A DNA stretch of 64,000 bases, taken from Aliisedimentitalea scapharcae (GTDB lineage: Bacteria > Pseudomonadota > Alphaproteobacteria > Rhodobacterales > Rhodobacteraceae). The stretch lies in the NCBI RefSeq assembly GCF_045277565.1, contig NZ_CP123584.1, positions 1,302,001 to 1,366,000 of the forward strand. Reading direction: 5' to 3'. The position numbers and the translations under genes are program-made. Below are positions 43,737 to 52,404 of this stretch, one piece after another (the first letter of the stretch is position 1; each line of letters opens with the position of its first letter). The notes under the pieces were generated by a model that ran no database searches, was not told the DNA's origin, and saw nothing but the letters and a program-made list of their open reading frames with translations.

Positions 43737-44492
43737 TTATCCTTTCGTCGTCAGAGATATGATGGCGTTGCCCTGCAACATCAGGGTCAAAGTAGCGCCC
43801 AGATCGAAATCTGGCTGATTTTCCGTTGCCTGTTCGTGAGCTTCGCCAATGCTGTGGCCGCCCAGTATGGCTTTGATCCACGATGCACCCCCAGGGGGCA
43901 GAACCGTGGCAAGAGGGTCGAATTCCGGGCGGGTGATCAGGATATCCTGAGCCGTGGCGCGGGGTTTTGGGGCGTCCGGTTCGGTGCCCAACCGCCAGAT
44001 ATCGTGGATCGGCCAACGCGACGGCAAAACATGAACCGCAGGAGCCAGGCTCAACCGGGTCGCCATCAGCTCTTCTGGCCCCAGTGTCGCCAAGGTTTGC
44101 GCCGCGATCGGGTCTGCGTCAGCGGCGTGATAGGCGCGACGCAGAGCCAACTCCATCCGTGCCAGATCCGGTAGATACCCCATCTTTGCAAGTTGCGGAA
44201 CCGAGGCCAGAAAATCGGGAAATCGGTCGCCATAGAACATCAACAGGGGCGATGACGGCGGGGTCTGGCGCAGGTACTGCCCTGACAATCCATCCATGTT
44301 GGCCTTGCCCAGCAGGCTGGCGGTCGCCGGAAAGGCAGTATGCAGTGCTTGGGTCAGGGAAACGACGACATTGTTGCGATAGACGTTGAACCGTCGTCCC
44401 GCGGGGCGGGCATCCGCGTCGCTCAGGCCATCGGGAATGGCTGCTGATGCATCCAGCAAAGCAGAGGCAAAGAGATTTTGGGACACTTTCAT
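43737..44492 (-). CDS. bufC: Bufferin maturation partner BufC (DUF2063 family)
   Basis: 251 residues from ATG 44492, overlapping the bufB stop (ATGA). The N-terminal DUF2063 domain (about 8-95) includes RFNVYRNNVVVSLTQALHTAFPATASLLG and RQTPPSSPLLMFYG; the C-terminal half is less conserved. In the bufferin system this protein binds the precursor peptide and presents it to the DUF692 (MNIO) enzyme. It is encoded in the canonical bufA-bufB-bufC order. Confidence 0.88.
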   Translation of the reverse strand: MKVSQNLFASALLDASAAIPDGLSDADARPAGRRFNVYRNNVVVSLTQALHTAFPATASLLGKANMDGLSGQYLRQTPPSSPLLMFYGDRFPDFLASVPQLAKMGYLPDLARMELALRRAYHAADADPIAAQTLATLGPEELMATRLSLAPAVHVLPSRWPIHDIWRLGTEPDAPKPRATAQDILITRPEFDPLATVLPPGGASWIKAILGGHSIGEAHEQATENQPDFDLGATLTLMLQGNAIISLTTKG

Positions 44493-45346
44493 GCTGCAAC
44501 CCGCAGCAGGGTGTCGCGGGCGCGTGCGGCTTCGGCCTCGAGCACGGTCCAGGCGGGGACATCGGTGTCCCATTCCACCAACACCGGCTTGGGGCCAGAG
44601 CGCTCCAGGGTGTACTCCAGCAAGGTCCAGACCGGATCAACGACGGCGCGCCCATGGCTGTCAATCAACAGTGGATGCCCGTGATCGTCGGTGTCTTCGT
44701 CGTGCCCGCCCAAATGAAGCTCGCCGACCTGATCCAAATCAAAGGCGTCGATGTAGCCCAGGGGCGAAAAGTCCAGATTGGTGGCAGAGACAAAGACATT
44801 ATTGATGTCCAACAGCAGACCACAGCCGGTCCGGCGCACAATTTCGCGCAGGAAATCGGGCTCGGACCAGGTGCTTTCGTCAAAGGCGAGATAGCTGGAG
44901 GGGTTTTCCAGCAGCATCTGGCGCCCAATTACGTCTTGCAGATGATCGATATGATCGGCCACACGGGACAGGGTTGTGTTGGTATAGGGCAGGGGCAACA
45001 GGTCGTTCAGGAATTGGCTGTCATGGGTCGACCAGGCCAGATGTTCGGAAAAGCTGGCGGGGTTCAGCCAATCGACCAGATGTTTCAGGCGGGCTAGATG
45101 GTCAGGGTCCAGATCCTCATCGCCGCCGATGGACAGCCCGACGCCGTGAACCGAAATCGGAAATCGTTCGGCGAGATGACGCAGTTGCGCCAGAGGGCGA
45201 CCACCATCCCCCATATAGTTTTCAGCGTGAATTTCCAGCCATCCAACCGCTCCCGGCGTGTCACAGATCTGGCCAAAATGCTGCGGCTTGTATCCCACGC
45301 CCGCTTTGGCTGGCAGTCTGTTGTGGCGGGGGGCAGCATCAAGCAT
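44489..45346 (-). CDS. bufB: Bufferin maturation enzyme BufB (DUF692, multinuclear non-heme iron oxidase)
   Basis: 285 residues, start ATG 45346; the longer ORF adds no family sequence. TIM-barrel DUF692/MNIO marks are AGVGYKPQHF at the start, LEIHAENYM, HGVGLSIGGDEDLD, SEHLAWS, LLDINNVFVSATN and ELHLGGHDED. These provide the His, Asp and Glu residues for two or three iron atoms. The enzyme converts precursor cysteines to thiooxazole-type heterocycles in characterised bufferins. It lies directly downstream of the bufA precursor gene after a hairpin. Confidence 0.93.
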   Translation of the reverse strand: MLDAAPRHNRLPAKAGVGYKPQHFGQICDTPGAVGWLEIHAENYMGDGGRPLAQLRHLAERFPISVHGVGLSIGGDEDLDPDHLARLKHLVDWLNPASFSEHLAWSTHDSQFLNDLLPLPYTNTTLSRVADHIDHLQDVIGRQMLLENPSSYLAFDESTWSEPDFLREIVRRTGCGLLLDINNVFVSATNLDFSPLGYIDAFDLDQVGELHLGGHDEDTDDHGHPLLIDSHGRAVVDPVWTLLEYTLERSGPKPVLVEWDTDVPAWTVLEAEAARARDTLLRVAA

Positions 45347-45373
45347 GAGCACGCTCGTTATTTGGAAAGAACG

Positions 45374-45400
45374 GCGGGGGCCCTGAGAAAGGGCCCACCC
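45374..45400 (-). terminator. Intercistronic hairpin between bufA and bufB
   Basis: GGGCCCT at 45378-45384 pairs with AGGGCCC at 45390-45396, extendable by G-rich flanks. No long T-run follows on the minus strand, so partial termination or RNA protection is more likely than full stop. It could make the precursor more abundant than the enzymes. Confidence 0.5.
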
Positions 45401-45424
45401 CCAAAGGTTTTGCACACTTCGGAA

Positions 45425-45730
45425 TTATGCTGGCAGATCACGTTCCTGAGGTTCCAGAGACCCGGTGCGCGCGGTCCCGTCAGCCAAAGCAGGCAGTTCG
45501 ATATTGGCGCAGGTGTTCACGTCGACCAATGTCCAGGCGTTGCCCTGATAATCAACGGTCGAAGTGCCCGCGCAGGTGGTGCCGGGGCCAGCCGCACAGT
45601 CATTCTGACCAGCCAGCGAAACGCCATAGCACTTTTCCTTTGCCTGCGCAGCGGCAGGGGTCGACAGGGCAGCGGTCAAAGCAGCAGCAACGGCACCGGC
45701 AACGGCCAAAGATTTGGTGGTGTTCGACAT
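45425..45730 (-). CDS. bufA: Bufferin precursor BufA (DUF2282 family)
   Basis: 101 residues from ATG 45730 (AGAGGAT ribosome site). Residues 1-29 form a long signal sequence ending AAAQA. The core carries four cysteines, C34, C45, C53 and C74, in the typical DUF2282 frame EKCYGVSLAGQNDCAAG and TCAGTSTVDYQG. Bufferins are ribosomal peptides whose cysteines are modified by BufB with BufC, exported, and able to bind copper. This looks like a complete, intact precursor; the C-terminal 25 residues beyond the last Cys are polar. The 226 bases upstream hold its promoter and the thrS terminator. Confidence 0.93.
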   Translation of the reverse strand: MSNTTKSLAVAGAVAAALTAALSTPAAAQAKEKCYGVSLAGQNDCAAGPGTTCAGTSTVDYQGNAWTLVDVNTCANIELPALADGTARTGSLEPQERDLPA

Positions 45731-45906
45731 TTCAGTGATCCTCTTCTGACATGTTGTGTTTGGTATTCGGTTGATATGAGTAAAAGCTAAACGGTCCCGA
45801 CCCGAGTTTGAATTCACGAGCCCGTGGGTCACACCTGTGTCAGCAAGTGTGACAAAGTATTGCGCCGTAAGGCGCTGAAAAAATAGCAAAAACAGCGGGG
45901 AAATGC

Positions 45907-45937
45907 AAAACGGCCCGCCAGGGCGAGCCGTTTTTTT
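45907..45937. terminator. Bidirectional terminator between thrS and bufA
   Basis: Eleven-base arms (45909-45919 and 45922-45932, one G-T pair), flanked by A's on the left and seven T's on the right, so it can stop transcription in both directions. It lies 20 bases after the thrS stop. Confidence 0.8.
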
Positions 45938-45956
45938 CGTCAAATCGGGAGAAATG

Positions 45957-47903
45957 TTACAGCAGATCGGGGGGTGTGGCTTCCCGTCCCAGCGCCTCTG
46001 TAACATTTACGAGGCTGTCCACACGGGTTTGTTTTTCACCCAGTCTCCGGATGCTGACGGTGCGTTCTTCGACTTCGCGGTGACCCACGGCCAGGATAAC
46101 GGGCACCTTGCCAACGGAATGTTCACGGACCTTATAGTTGATCTTTTCATTGCGAATATCGGCTTCGGCGCGCACGCCTGCGGCTTTCAGCTCGGCAACG
46201 ACCTCGTGTACGTAGTCATCCGCTTCGGACGTGATCGAAGCCACGACAACCTGACGTGGTGCCAGCCAGAATGGCAGCTTGCCGGCGTGTTCCTCGATCA
46301 GGATGCCGATGAAACGCTCAAACGAACCCAGCGTCGCGCGGTGCAGCATGACGGGGCGATGTTTGCTGCCGTCAGATCCGATATAGGTCGCATCCAGCCG
46401 CTCGGGCAGCACGAAATCAACCTGGAACGTGCCACACTGCCAATCGCGACCAATGGCGTCGGTCAGCACAAACTCCAGCTTGGGACCATAAAATGCCCCT
46501 TCGCCGGGGTTCAGTTCAGGTTCAATCCCAGCGGCGCGCGTGGCTGACAACAACGCTTGTTCAGCCTTGTCCCAAACCTCGTCCGAACCGGCACGGGTGT
46601 CCGGACGATCCGAGAATTTGACCGAGAAATTTTCGAACCCGAGGTCTTTGTAAATCTTGGACAGGAACCGGATGAATTCGGCGGTTTCACCTTCGATCTG
46701 CTCTTCGGTAGAGAAAATATGCGCGTCGTCCTGGGTGAATCCACGCACCCGCATGATGCCGTGCAGCGCACCCGAAGGTTCATAGCGGTTGCACGAGCCA
46801 AATTCGGCCATGCGCAACGGCAGGTCGCGATAGGATTTCAGACCCTGTTTGAAGATTTCGACATGGCAGGGGCAGTTCATTGGTTTCAGCGCATTAACGG
46901 CCTTTTCCCGGGCGTGTTCCTCATCGACTTCGACGATGAACATGTTCTCCTGATATTTGTCCCAATGGCCCGAGGCCTCCCACAGCTTGCGGTCCACAAC
47001 CTGCGGGGTGTTCACCTCGACGTAGCCGCCCTTGCGCTGCTGGCGGCGCATGTAATCCTGCAACTGCACATAGATCGACCAGCCATTGGGGTGCCAGAAG
47101 ATCTGCCCGGGGGCTTCTTCCTGCATGTGGAACAGATCCATTTCGCGGCCCAGCTTGCGGTGGTCGCGTTTGGCGGCCTCGTCCAGCATGTGCAGGTGCG
47201 CTTTCAGCTTGTCTTTGGAGGTGAAGGCCACGCCATAGATCCGCTGCAACATGGCGCGGTTGGAATCGCCGCGCCAATAGGCACCGGCAATGGACATCAG
47301 CTTGAAGCAGTCGCCTTGAACCTGACCGGTGTGCTGCAGATGCGGACCGCGGCACAGATCCTGCCAATGCCCATGCCAATACATGCGCAGCGGCTCATCC
47401 CCGGGGATCGCGTCGATCAGTTCGACTTTGTAGGGTTCGTTGTTGGCGGTGTAGAATTCAACGGCACGCTGACGATCCCAGACCTCGGTGGTCACGGGAT
47501 CGCGCTTGTTGATGATCTCCTTCATCTTCTTTTCGATGGTGCCGAGATCTTCGGGGGTGAAGGGTTCGGCGCGGTCAAAGTCATAATACCAGCCGTTGTC
47601 GATCACGGGGCCGATGGTGACTTTGGTTGCGGGCCAGATTTCCTGTACGGCACGGGCCATGATATGGGCCAGATCGTGGCGGATCAGTTCATTGGCCTGT
47701 TCTTCGTCCTTCATGGTGTGAAGCGCGATGGCGGCATCGGCGTGGATCGGCCATTGCAGGTCCCAATGTTTGCCGTCAACGGTGGCAGAAATTGCCTTTT
47801 TTGCCAGCGACGTCGAAATATCGGCCGCGACCTGCGCAGGGGTTACGCCTGCGTCATAGGATCGTGCATTGCCATCGGGAAAAGTAAGGGAGACTTGGGC
47901 CAT
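45957..47903 (-). CDS. thrS: Threonyl-tRNA synthetase
   Basis: 648 residues from ATG 47903 (GGAGAG ribosome site); the longer ORF runs through the repeat copy C and is not used. Domain order: TGS (about 1-65), editing domain with HDLAHIMARAVQEIW, class II catalytic core with PMNCPCHVEIFKQGLKSYRDLPLRMAEFG and CNRYEPSGALHGIMRVRGFTQDDAHIF, then the anticodon-binding domain from about 540. It charges tRNA-Thr. Single copy in this window. Confidence 0.98.
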   Translation of the reverse strand: MAQVSLTFPDGNARSYDAGVTPAQVAADISTSLAKKAISATVDGKHWDLQWPIHADAAIALHTMKDEEQANELIRHDLAHIMARAVQEIWPATKVTIGPVIDNGWYYDFDRAEPFTPEDLGTIEKKMKEIINKRDPVTTEVWDRQRAVEFYTANNEPYKVELIDAIPGDEPLRMYWHGHWQDLCRGPHLQHTGQVQGDCFKLMSIAGAYWRGDSNRAMLQRIYGVAFTSKDKLKAHLHMLDEAAKRDHRKLGREMDLFHMQEEAPGQIFWHPNGWSIYVQLQDYMRRQQRKGGYVEVNTPQVVDRKLWEASGHWDKYQENMFIVEVDEEHAREKAVNALKPMNCPCHVEIFKQGLKSYRDLPLRMAEFGSCNRYEPSGALHGIMRVRGFTQDDAHIFSTEEQIEGETAEFIRFLSKIYKDLGFENFSVKFSDRPDTRAGSDEVWDKAEQALLSATRAAGIEPELNPGEGAFYGPKLEFVLTDAIGRDWQCGTFQVDFVLPERLDATYIGSDGSKHRPVMLHRATLGSFERFIGILIEEHAGKLPFWLAPRQVVVASITSEADDYVHEVVAELKAAGVRAEADIRNEKINYKVREHSVGKVPVILAVGHREVEERTVSIRRLGEKQTRVDSLVNVTEALGREATPPDLL

Positions 47904-48044
47904 CTGTCGGCTCTCCTCGTCGGTTTGGCGCCCACTGAACGCCCGGTTGCGGGTTATATGTGTCGCTGATTTGGCAGCACCTTGGGGTGGTGTCAAGACC
48001 AGTGTCTGGCAGAGTATTGGCCCCTGTGGCACGTTCGGCGCAGG

Positions 48045-48092
48045 CTGGGGGCGCTGCCCCCAGACCCCCGGGATATTTTTGGCCAGATGAAG
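48045..48092 (+). repeat. Roseobacter-type intergenic palindromic repeat, copy C
   Basis: TGGGGGC-GCT-GCCCCCA hairpin (48046-48062), GACCCCCGGGATATTTTT, then GGCCAGATGAAGG. Best-preserved of the three copies. It lies in the 324 bases between thrS and the next small gene; the rest of that stretch shows nothing I recognise. Confidence 0.75.
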
Positions 48093-48227
48093 GAGGGATC
48101 CCTGCGACATTCCTGATCAATCCAAGAAAACGTGACTGCAATTGCAGATGACGCGGTTATCATTGCTGGAACGGCACCGATGGGTTGTCGTGCCATGCCA
48201 ATGAGACTGAACAGGGAGAACAAGCCA

Positions 48228-48470
48228 GTGGTTGAATTCAATAAGAGTTTTGAGTTGACTGTCGAGGATGTAGAGCTGATCGAAATGGCGCTGCGCAAGA
48301 CCATGTCCATTCTTTCGCGCCCCGATTTGGACGCAACGTTGTCGGCAGCCGACGGCTCGGGTCTTGCTGATCCCCAGGAAACTCTGCGCGAGATCTCGGA
48401 TCTATTGGGGCGCATGCACAATCAAAAGAACTTTTTCCGCCCCCGCAACGACGTCTATGTCGGTGGCTGA
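48228..48470 (+). CDS. Small conserved-looking protein of unknown function
   Basis: 80 residues from GTG 48228, which has GGGAG nine bases upstream; in-frame starts at 48201 and 48132 are less likely. Mostly helical and acidic: FELTVEDVELIEMALRKTMSIL, then a Ser/Asp-rich loop, then a second helix LREISDLLGRMHNQKNFF and a short basic end. No domain recognised. Possibly a regulatory or adaptor peptide. The gene stands alone. Confidence 0.65.
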   Translation: MVEFNKSFELTVEDVELIEMALRKTMSILSRPDLDATLSAADGSGLADPQETLREISDLLGRMHNQKNFFRPRNDVYVGG

Positions 48471-48544
48471 CCGGGCTTGCGGTTCGCCTGCGCTTTGGGT
48501 TCAGTGTTGGTCAAATCAAATCGACAAAGCCGGAAGGAACGGGC

Positions 48545-49294
48545 ATGGGGCAAACTGCATTTCTCGAGACGGCGCAGGGTCGGCGTCTGGCGTACCGGAA
48601 AACCAAAGGACGGGGCCCAACCATCGTGTTTCTGGGTGGGCTGAAGTCGGACATGGAAGGCACCAAGGCCGTGCACCTGGAAGCCTGGGCCCAAGCGCAG
48701 GGCCGCGCTTTCCTGCGGTTTGATTACTCGGGGCACGGGGAGAGTTCGCAAAAGTTCGAAGAAACCTGTATCGGGGATTGGCACGAGGATACCCTGGAGG
48801 TCATCGACCGTTTGTGCGATGGGCCGATCGTACCAGTCGGATCATCCATGGGTGGTTGGCAGGCGTTGCTGCTGGCGCGGGCGCGGGCTGGTCGGATACA
48901 TGGCATGGTGACAATTGCCGCGGCACCGGATTTCACCGAGGACGGGTATGTCGCCAGCTTCACGGACCTGCAGAAACAGACGTTGGACACTGTCGGCCAG
49001 ATCGAATTGCCGTCTGATTACATGGAGCCGTATATCATTACGAAACGCTTGATCGAAGACGGACGCGCCCGTTTGGTTCTGCGTGATCCATTGGAATTGC
49101 CGTTTCCGGTGCGCTGCCTGCAGGGGACAGCAGATACGGCCGTTACGACTGACACTGCCCTGCGCCTGTTGGAACACGCCACCTGTGATGACATGCGTCT
49201 GTTGCTGGTCAAGGATGCGGATCACCGGTTTTCGGACGGCCCGTGTCTGGGTCTGATCGAGCAGGCGGTTTCTGAAGTGTTGGGGGCGGTTTGA
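48545..49294 (+). CDS. Alpha/beta hydrolase (ABHD10/BPHL-like)
   Basis: 249 residues. The nucleophile is S101 in GSSMGG, with FLGGLKSDMEGTKA as the oxyanion side and DYSGHGES ahead of it; the late HRFSDGPCL includes the catalytic His. The GGLKSDMEG pattern is as in mitochondrial ABHD10 and bacterial relatives that cleave acyl esters or thioesters. Cytoplasmic. The gene overlaps the VOC gene that follows. Confidence 0.88.
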   Translation: MGQTAFLETAQGRRLAYRKTKGRGPTIVFLGGLKSDMEGTKAVHLEAWAQAQGRAFLRFDYSGHGESSQKFEETCIGDWHEDTLEVIDRLCDGPIVPVGSSMGGWQALLLARARAGRIHGMVTIAAAPDFTEDGYVASFTDLQKQTLDTVGQIELPSDYMEPYIITKRLIEDGRARLVLRDPLELPFPVRCLQGTADTAVTTDTALRLLEHATCDDMRLLLVKDADHRFSDGPCLGLIEQAVSEVLGAV

Positions 49295-49296
49295 GC

Positions 49297-49728
49297 GTGA
49301 TGCAGCAGCGTGTCAGCCTGATCACCATCGGTGTCCCGGACATGGCGCAGGCGGCGGCGTTTTATGAGGCGCTGGGCTGGCGGCGGACCGACAGCCTTGA
49401 CGGGGTAATTGCCTTTGATCTGATCGGTCAGGCACTGGGACTGTATCCTTTGGATGCCCTGGCCGAAGACATCGGTGTGCCGGTCGGTACATTGGGACAG
49501 GGCGCGTTGACGTTTGCCCATAATGTGCGCGCCAAGGCAGAGGTTGATCAATTGATGCAAGCCGCCGAGCGGGCCGGGGCCGAGATCCTGAAACCAGCGA
49601 CGGAAGTGTTTTGGGGTGGTTATCACGGCTATTTCCGGGCGGTTGGTGGTGCCATCTGGGAGGTGGCGTTCAATCCGTTTTCTCCATTGTCGCCGGATGG
49701 TGCATTCCGCTGGAACGGGTACGGCTGA
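49297..49728 (+). CDS. VOC family protein (glyoxalase fold)
   Basis: 143 residues taken from GTG 49297; TTG 49291 and ATG 49300 are close alternatives. Two beta-alpha-beta-beta-beta units of the vicinal oxygen chelate fold: SLITIGVPDMAQAAAFYEALGWRR and VFWGGYHGYFRAVGGAIWEVAFNP. The metal-ligand pattern is incomplete compared with glyoxalase I, so the enzyme activity is unknown. The start overlaps the hydrolase stop and the stop overlaps the next start. Confidence 0.85.
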   Translation: MMQQRVSLITIGVPDMAQAAAFYEALGWRRTDSLDGVIAFDLIGQALGLYPLDALAEDIGVPVGTLGQGALTFAHNVRAKAEVDQLMQAAERAGAEILKPATEVFWGGYHGYFRAVGGAIWEVAFNPFSPLSPDGAFRWNGYG

Positions 49729-50360
49729 TGCGGCGGCCGGGCAGCATGTGGAGCGTCGAGACGCTGGGCAGGGTTCGGCTTTCCAAATATTTCTACATGC
49801 GTGATTTTCTCTATTCCGAAATCGCCAATTTTCATGCCCGCCAGAACATTCCCGACAATCCCGATCTGGCCATTGAAACCGGCCGGGAGTTTTGCGAGAC
49901 GCTTCTGGATCCGCTGGAGGAGACATTTGGCCGGGTGGCAGTCCGGTCCGGATACAGATCACCTGCGTTGAACAGGTTTGGCAATGAAAACAAACTGAAC
50001 TGTGCCCGCAATGACCATCCGCTGGAATGTCATATCTGGGACCGGGGCACCGGGGCGGATCGCATTGCCGGGGCGTCGGTTGTGATCCCGTGGTTTGCCG
50101 ATCAATACGATCGCGGACGGGATTGGCGTGACCTGGCATGGTGGATGCACGACCACCTGCCATACTCTGAAATCTGGTTCTTTCCCAAACTCTGTGCGTT
50201 CAATCTGGTTTGGCGTCCTGAACCGCTGCGTCGCATCGACAGTTACATTGCACCACGTGGCAACCTGCTCCGCGCCGGAGATATCCCGAATGAGCCCCTG
50301 ACCCAGCGTCAGTCACGATATGAGGATTTCCCGGCGTTCTGTGGCATAGCTTATCCCTGA
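49728..50360 (+). CDS. Protein with a peptidase M15-like core, function unknown
   Basis: 210 residues from ATG 49728, overlapping the VOC stop. VRSGYRSPALNRFGNENKL followed by HIWDRGTGADRIAGASVV resembles the SxxRS and HxxGxAxD region of M15-type D-Ala-D-Ala peptidases, and WWMHDHLPYSEIWFFP could hold the third ligand. No signal peptide is seen, which argues against a periplasmic wall enzyme. I treat the peptidase assignment as tentative; a phage-type hydrolase ancestor is possible. Confidence 0.6.
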   Translation: MRRPGSMWSVETLGRVRLSKYFYMRDFLYSEIANFHARQNIPDNPDLAIETGREFCETLLDPLEETFGRVAVRSGYRSPALNRFGNENKLNCARNDHPLECHIWDRGTGADRIAGASVVIPWFADQYDRGRDWRDLAWWMHDHLPYSEIWFFPKLCAFNLVWRPEPLRRIDSYIAPRGNLLRAGDIPNEPLTQRQSRYEDFPAFCGIAYP

Positions 50361-50434
50361 GACCCCTTGCTGAGATGTGGTGAAAGCCGCACAATGGGAC
50401 CATTCGGGCAGCTACTCATTTTAGAGGCAAGTCA

Positions 50435-51145
50435 ATGATCGAACCTTTGGTTCTCGTTCCGGGCATGATGTGCGACGCCCGGATATTTGCGCATCAAATT
50501 CTGCACCTTTCGCGCGATCGGGCGGTCATGGTTGCACCGATTACGCAGGGCGAAACGATTGATGACATTGCCATGTCGTTGCTGGGTCAATTGCCAGAGC
50601 GCTTCGCGTTGTGCGGGCTGAGCATGGGCGGCATTGTCGCGATGGAACTGCTGCGCCGGCTCCCGGAGCGAATAACCCGCCTTTGCCTTATGGGGACCAG
50701 TCCGCTGGCGGAAACGCCGAGCGAGGCCGCCGCGCGCGAACCGATGCTGGTGCGGGTACAGGCCGGACAATTGGCCGATGTGATGCGCGAGACGATGCGG
50801 CCCGAGTTTCTGGCACCTGGCCCGCAACGGATGGAGGTGCTGAATCGGTTCTGGCAAATGGGCGAAGAATTGGGCAGCGACCTGTATCTGCGCCAATCCA
50901 GGGCCTTGCAGCGACGCAAGGACCAGCAGGCCACGTTGCGCAAATCGCGGGTGCCAACGTTGATCCTGTGCGGAAATCACGACGCAATGGTGCCGGTGCG
51001 TCGGCATGAATTCATGTCCGAACTGATGCCCAACGCCCGGTTGCATGTGCTGGAAAATGCAGGTCACCTGCCTGTGGTGGAAACGCCCGAAACGGTGACG
51101 CAGGTTTTGGGGCAATGGTTGTCCATGCCAACAGGCACGGTATGA
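50435..51145 (+). CDS. Alpha/beta hydrolase
   Basis: 236 residues. Nucleophile S63 in GLSMGG, catalytic Asp in LILCGNHDAMVP and His in ENAGHLPVVETPE complete the triad. Cytoplasmic. It resembles small esterases or thioesterases of the homoserine-transacetylase-like group. Its stop overlaps the start of the glycosyltransferase gene. No substrate is indicated. Confidence 0.88.
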   Translation: MIEPLVLVPGMMCDARIFAHQILHLSRDRAVMVAPITQGETIDDIAMSLLGQLPERFALCGLSMGGIVAMELLRRLPERITRLCLMGTSPLAETPSEAAAREPMLVRVQAGQLADVMRETMRPEFLAPGPQRMEVLNRFWQMGEELGSDLYLRQSRALQRRKDQQATLRKSRVPTLILCGNHDAMVPVRRHEFMSELMPNARLHVLENAGHLPVVETPETVTQVLGQWLSMPTGTV

Positions 51146-52326
51146 CGGACCGCTCCTTGAGGTTGTTGATGGTTGCCCCGGCCCCGGTCATCCCGGTTCC
51201 CGACGGGATGACATTGGATGCAAAATTCGTCGAGGGCATGCGGCTTCAGTCGGACCTCTGGCCAGGCCAATTCGATTGTATTCTGCGCCGCGGCGCGCGC
51301 AGCATTCCATTTGGAGCCCGGGTGATCAACCCTGCACAGGAGACATTTGGCCTGCATGTCTTGGAAGAAGACGAGCGCCTGACACAAGCCCATTTCGAAG
51401 GCTATGATCTGGTGATGTGCAGCGCTGATGACGACCGGAACCTGGGGTTGGCCCCACTAGTGCAGGCTGCGGGGGCGCGGCTGGTTGTAACGCTTGAATA
51501 TACGTTGGAAACGCGATTGAAGATCCTGTTCCTGACACCGGGGCGCAGCCTGCCCAGACGCTGTATATCCGCCCTGCGTTTGATGGCGCGGGAACTGCGT
51601 CGACGCCGGTTCATGGCCTCTGCGCAGGGGTTGCAGGCAAATGGATATCCGGCGCATTCCCTGTGCAGGAAAAGTGATCCGGATGCTTTGTTGTATCTGG
51701 ACAATCGGATGTCTCCGGGCCTGTTTGCAACCAAGACCGAAATGGACGCACGATGCGACAGGCTCCTGTCCGCTGCGCCCGTGCGGCTGGTCTATACTGG
51801 CCGGCTGGAGCCAATGAAGGGCGCGCAGGATCTGATACCCGTCGCGCGGGCGCTGTCCCAAAGGGGCGTGACGTATTCGCTGGATATTTTTGGCGCGGGC
51901 CAGCTGAGGGATGAAATAGCCAACCAGATTGAGGCGGGTGGTCTTGCGCCGCAGGTGCGGTTGCACGAACCGCTGGATTTCGAAACGGAACTGGTGCCGC
52001 ATCTGCGCCAGAACGCGGATATTTTTCTGTGTTGTCACAAGCAATCTGATCCGTCCTGCACCTATATCGAAAACATGGGGTGCGGGCTTGCTGTTATCGG
52101 CTATGAAAATCGGATGTGGTCTGCTTTGGCTGGCGCATCAATCGCAGGGTGGACCAGCCCGGCGGGACGGCCGCAGGAATTGGCAGACGCTGTGGCCCAG
52201 GCCGCTGGAAACCGCGTGCAGCTGGCCGAGCGTTGCCGCAATGCGCTTGCGTTTGCACAGGCGCATGACTTCCGTGCCGAGAGCCGCAAGCGTATGGAGC
52301 ATCTTGCAAAGGTGGCTGAAGGGTAG
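51142..52326 (+). CDS. Glycosyltransferase family 4-like protein
   Basis: 394 residues from ATG 51142, overlapping the hydrolase stop. The C-terminal half is GT-B with PVRLVYTGRLEPMKGAQDLIPVARAL, LDIFGAGQLRDEI and a sugar-nucleotide region SDPSCTYIENMGCGLAVIGYENRMW that carries the E of the family. It would transfer a sugar from a nucleotide donor to a polysaccharide or lipid. No other polysaccharide genes surround it, so it is an orphan transferase. The acceptor is unknown. Confidence 0.85.
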   Translation: MTDRSLRLLMVAPAPVIPVPDGMTLDAKFVEGMRLQSDLWPGQFDCILRRGARSIPFGARVINPAQETFGLHVLEEDERLTQAHFEGYDLVMCSADDDRNLGLAPLVQAAGARLVVTLEYTLETRLKILFLTPGRSLPRRCISALRLMARELRRRRFMASAQGLQANGYPAHSLCRKSDPDALLYLDNRMSPGLFATKTEMDARCDRLLSAAPVRLVYTGRLEPMKGAQDLIPVARALSQRGVTYSLDIFGAGQLRDEIANQIEAGGLAPQVRLHEPLDFETELVPHLRQNADIFLCCHKQSDPSCTYIENMGCGLAVIGYENRMWSALAGASIAGWTSPAGRPQELADAVAQAAGNRVQLAERCRNALAFAQAHDFRAESRKRMEHLAKVAEG

Positions 52327-52404
52327 GCCAGACCTGCGCCCCGTTGTGGGAGGGGGTCCGTTGCACGACGGAAGCCAGCTGTTCGTGGAGTTATGGCTGA
52401 TCGC

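Noticed and set aside
46557..47969. 470-codon open frame on the plus strand
   Set aside because: Lies antisense to thrS, which has full family motifs; no ribosome site or domain.
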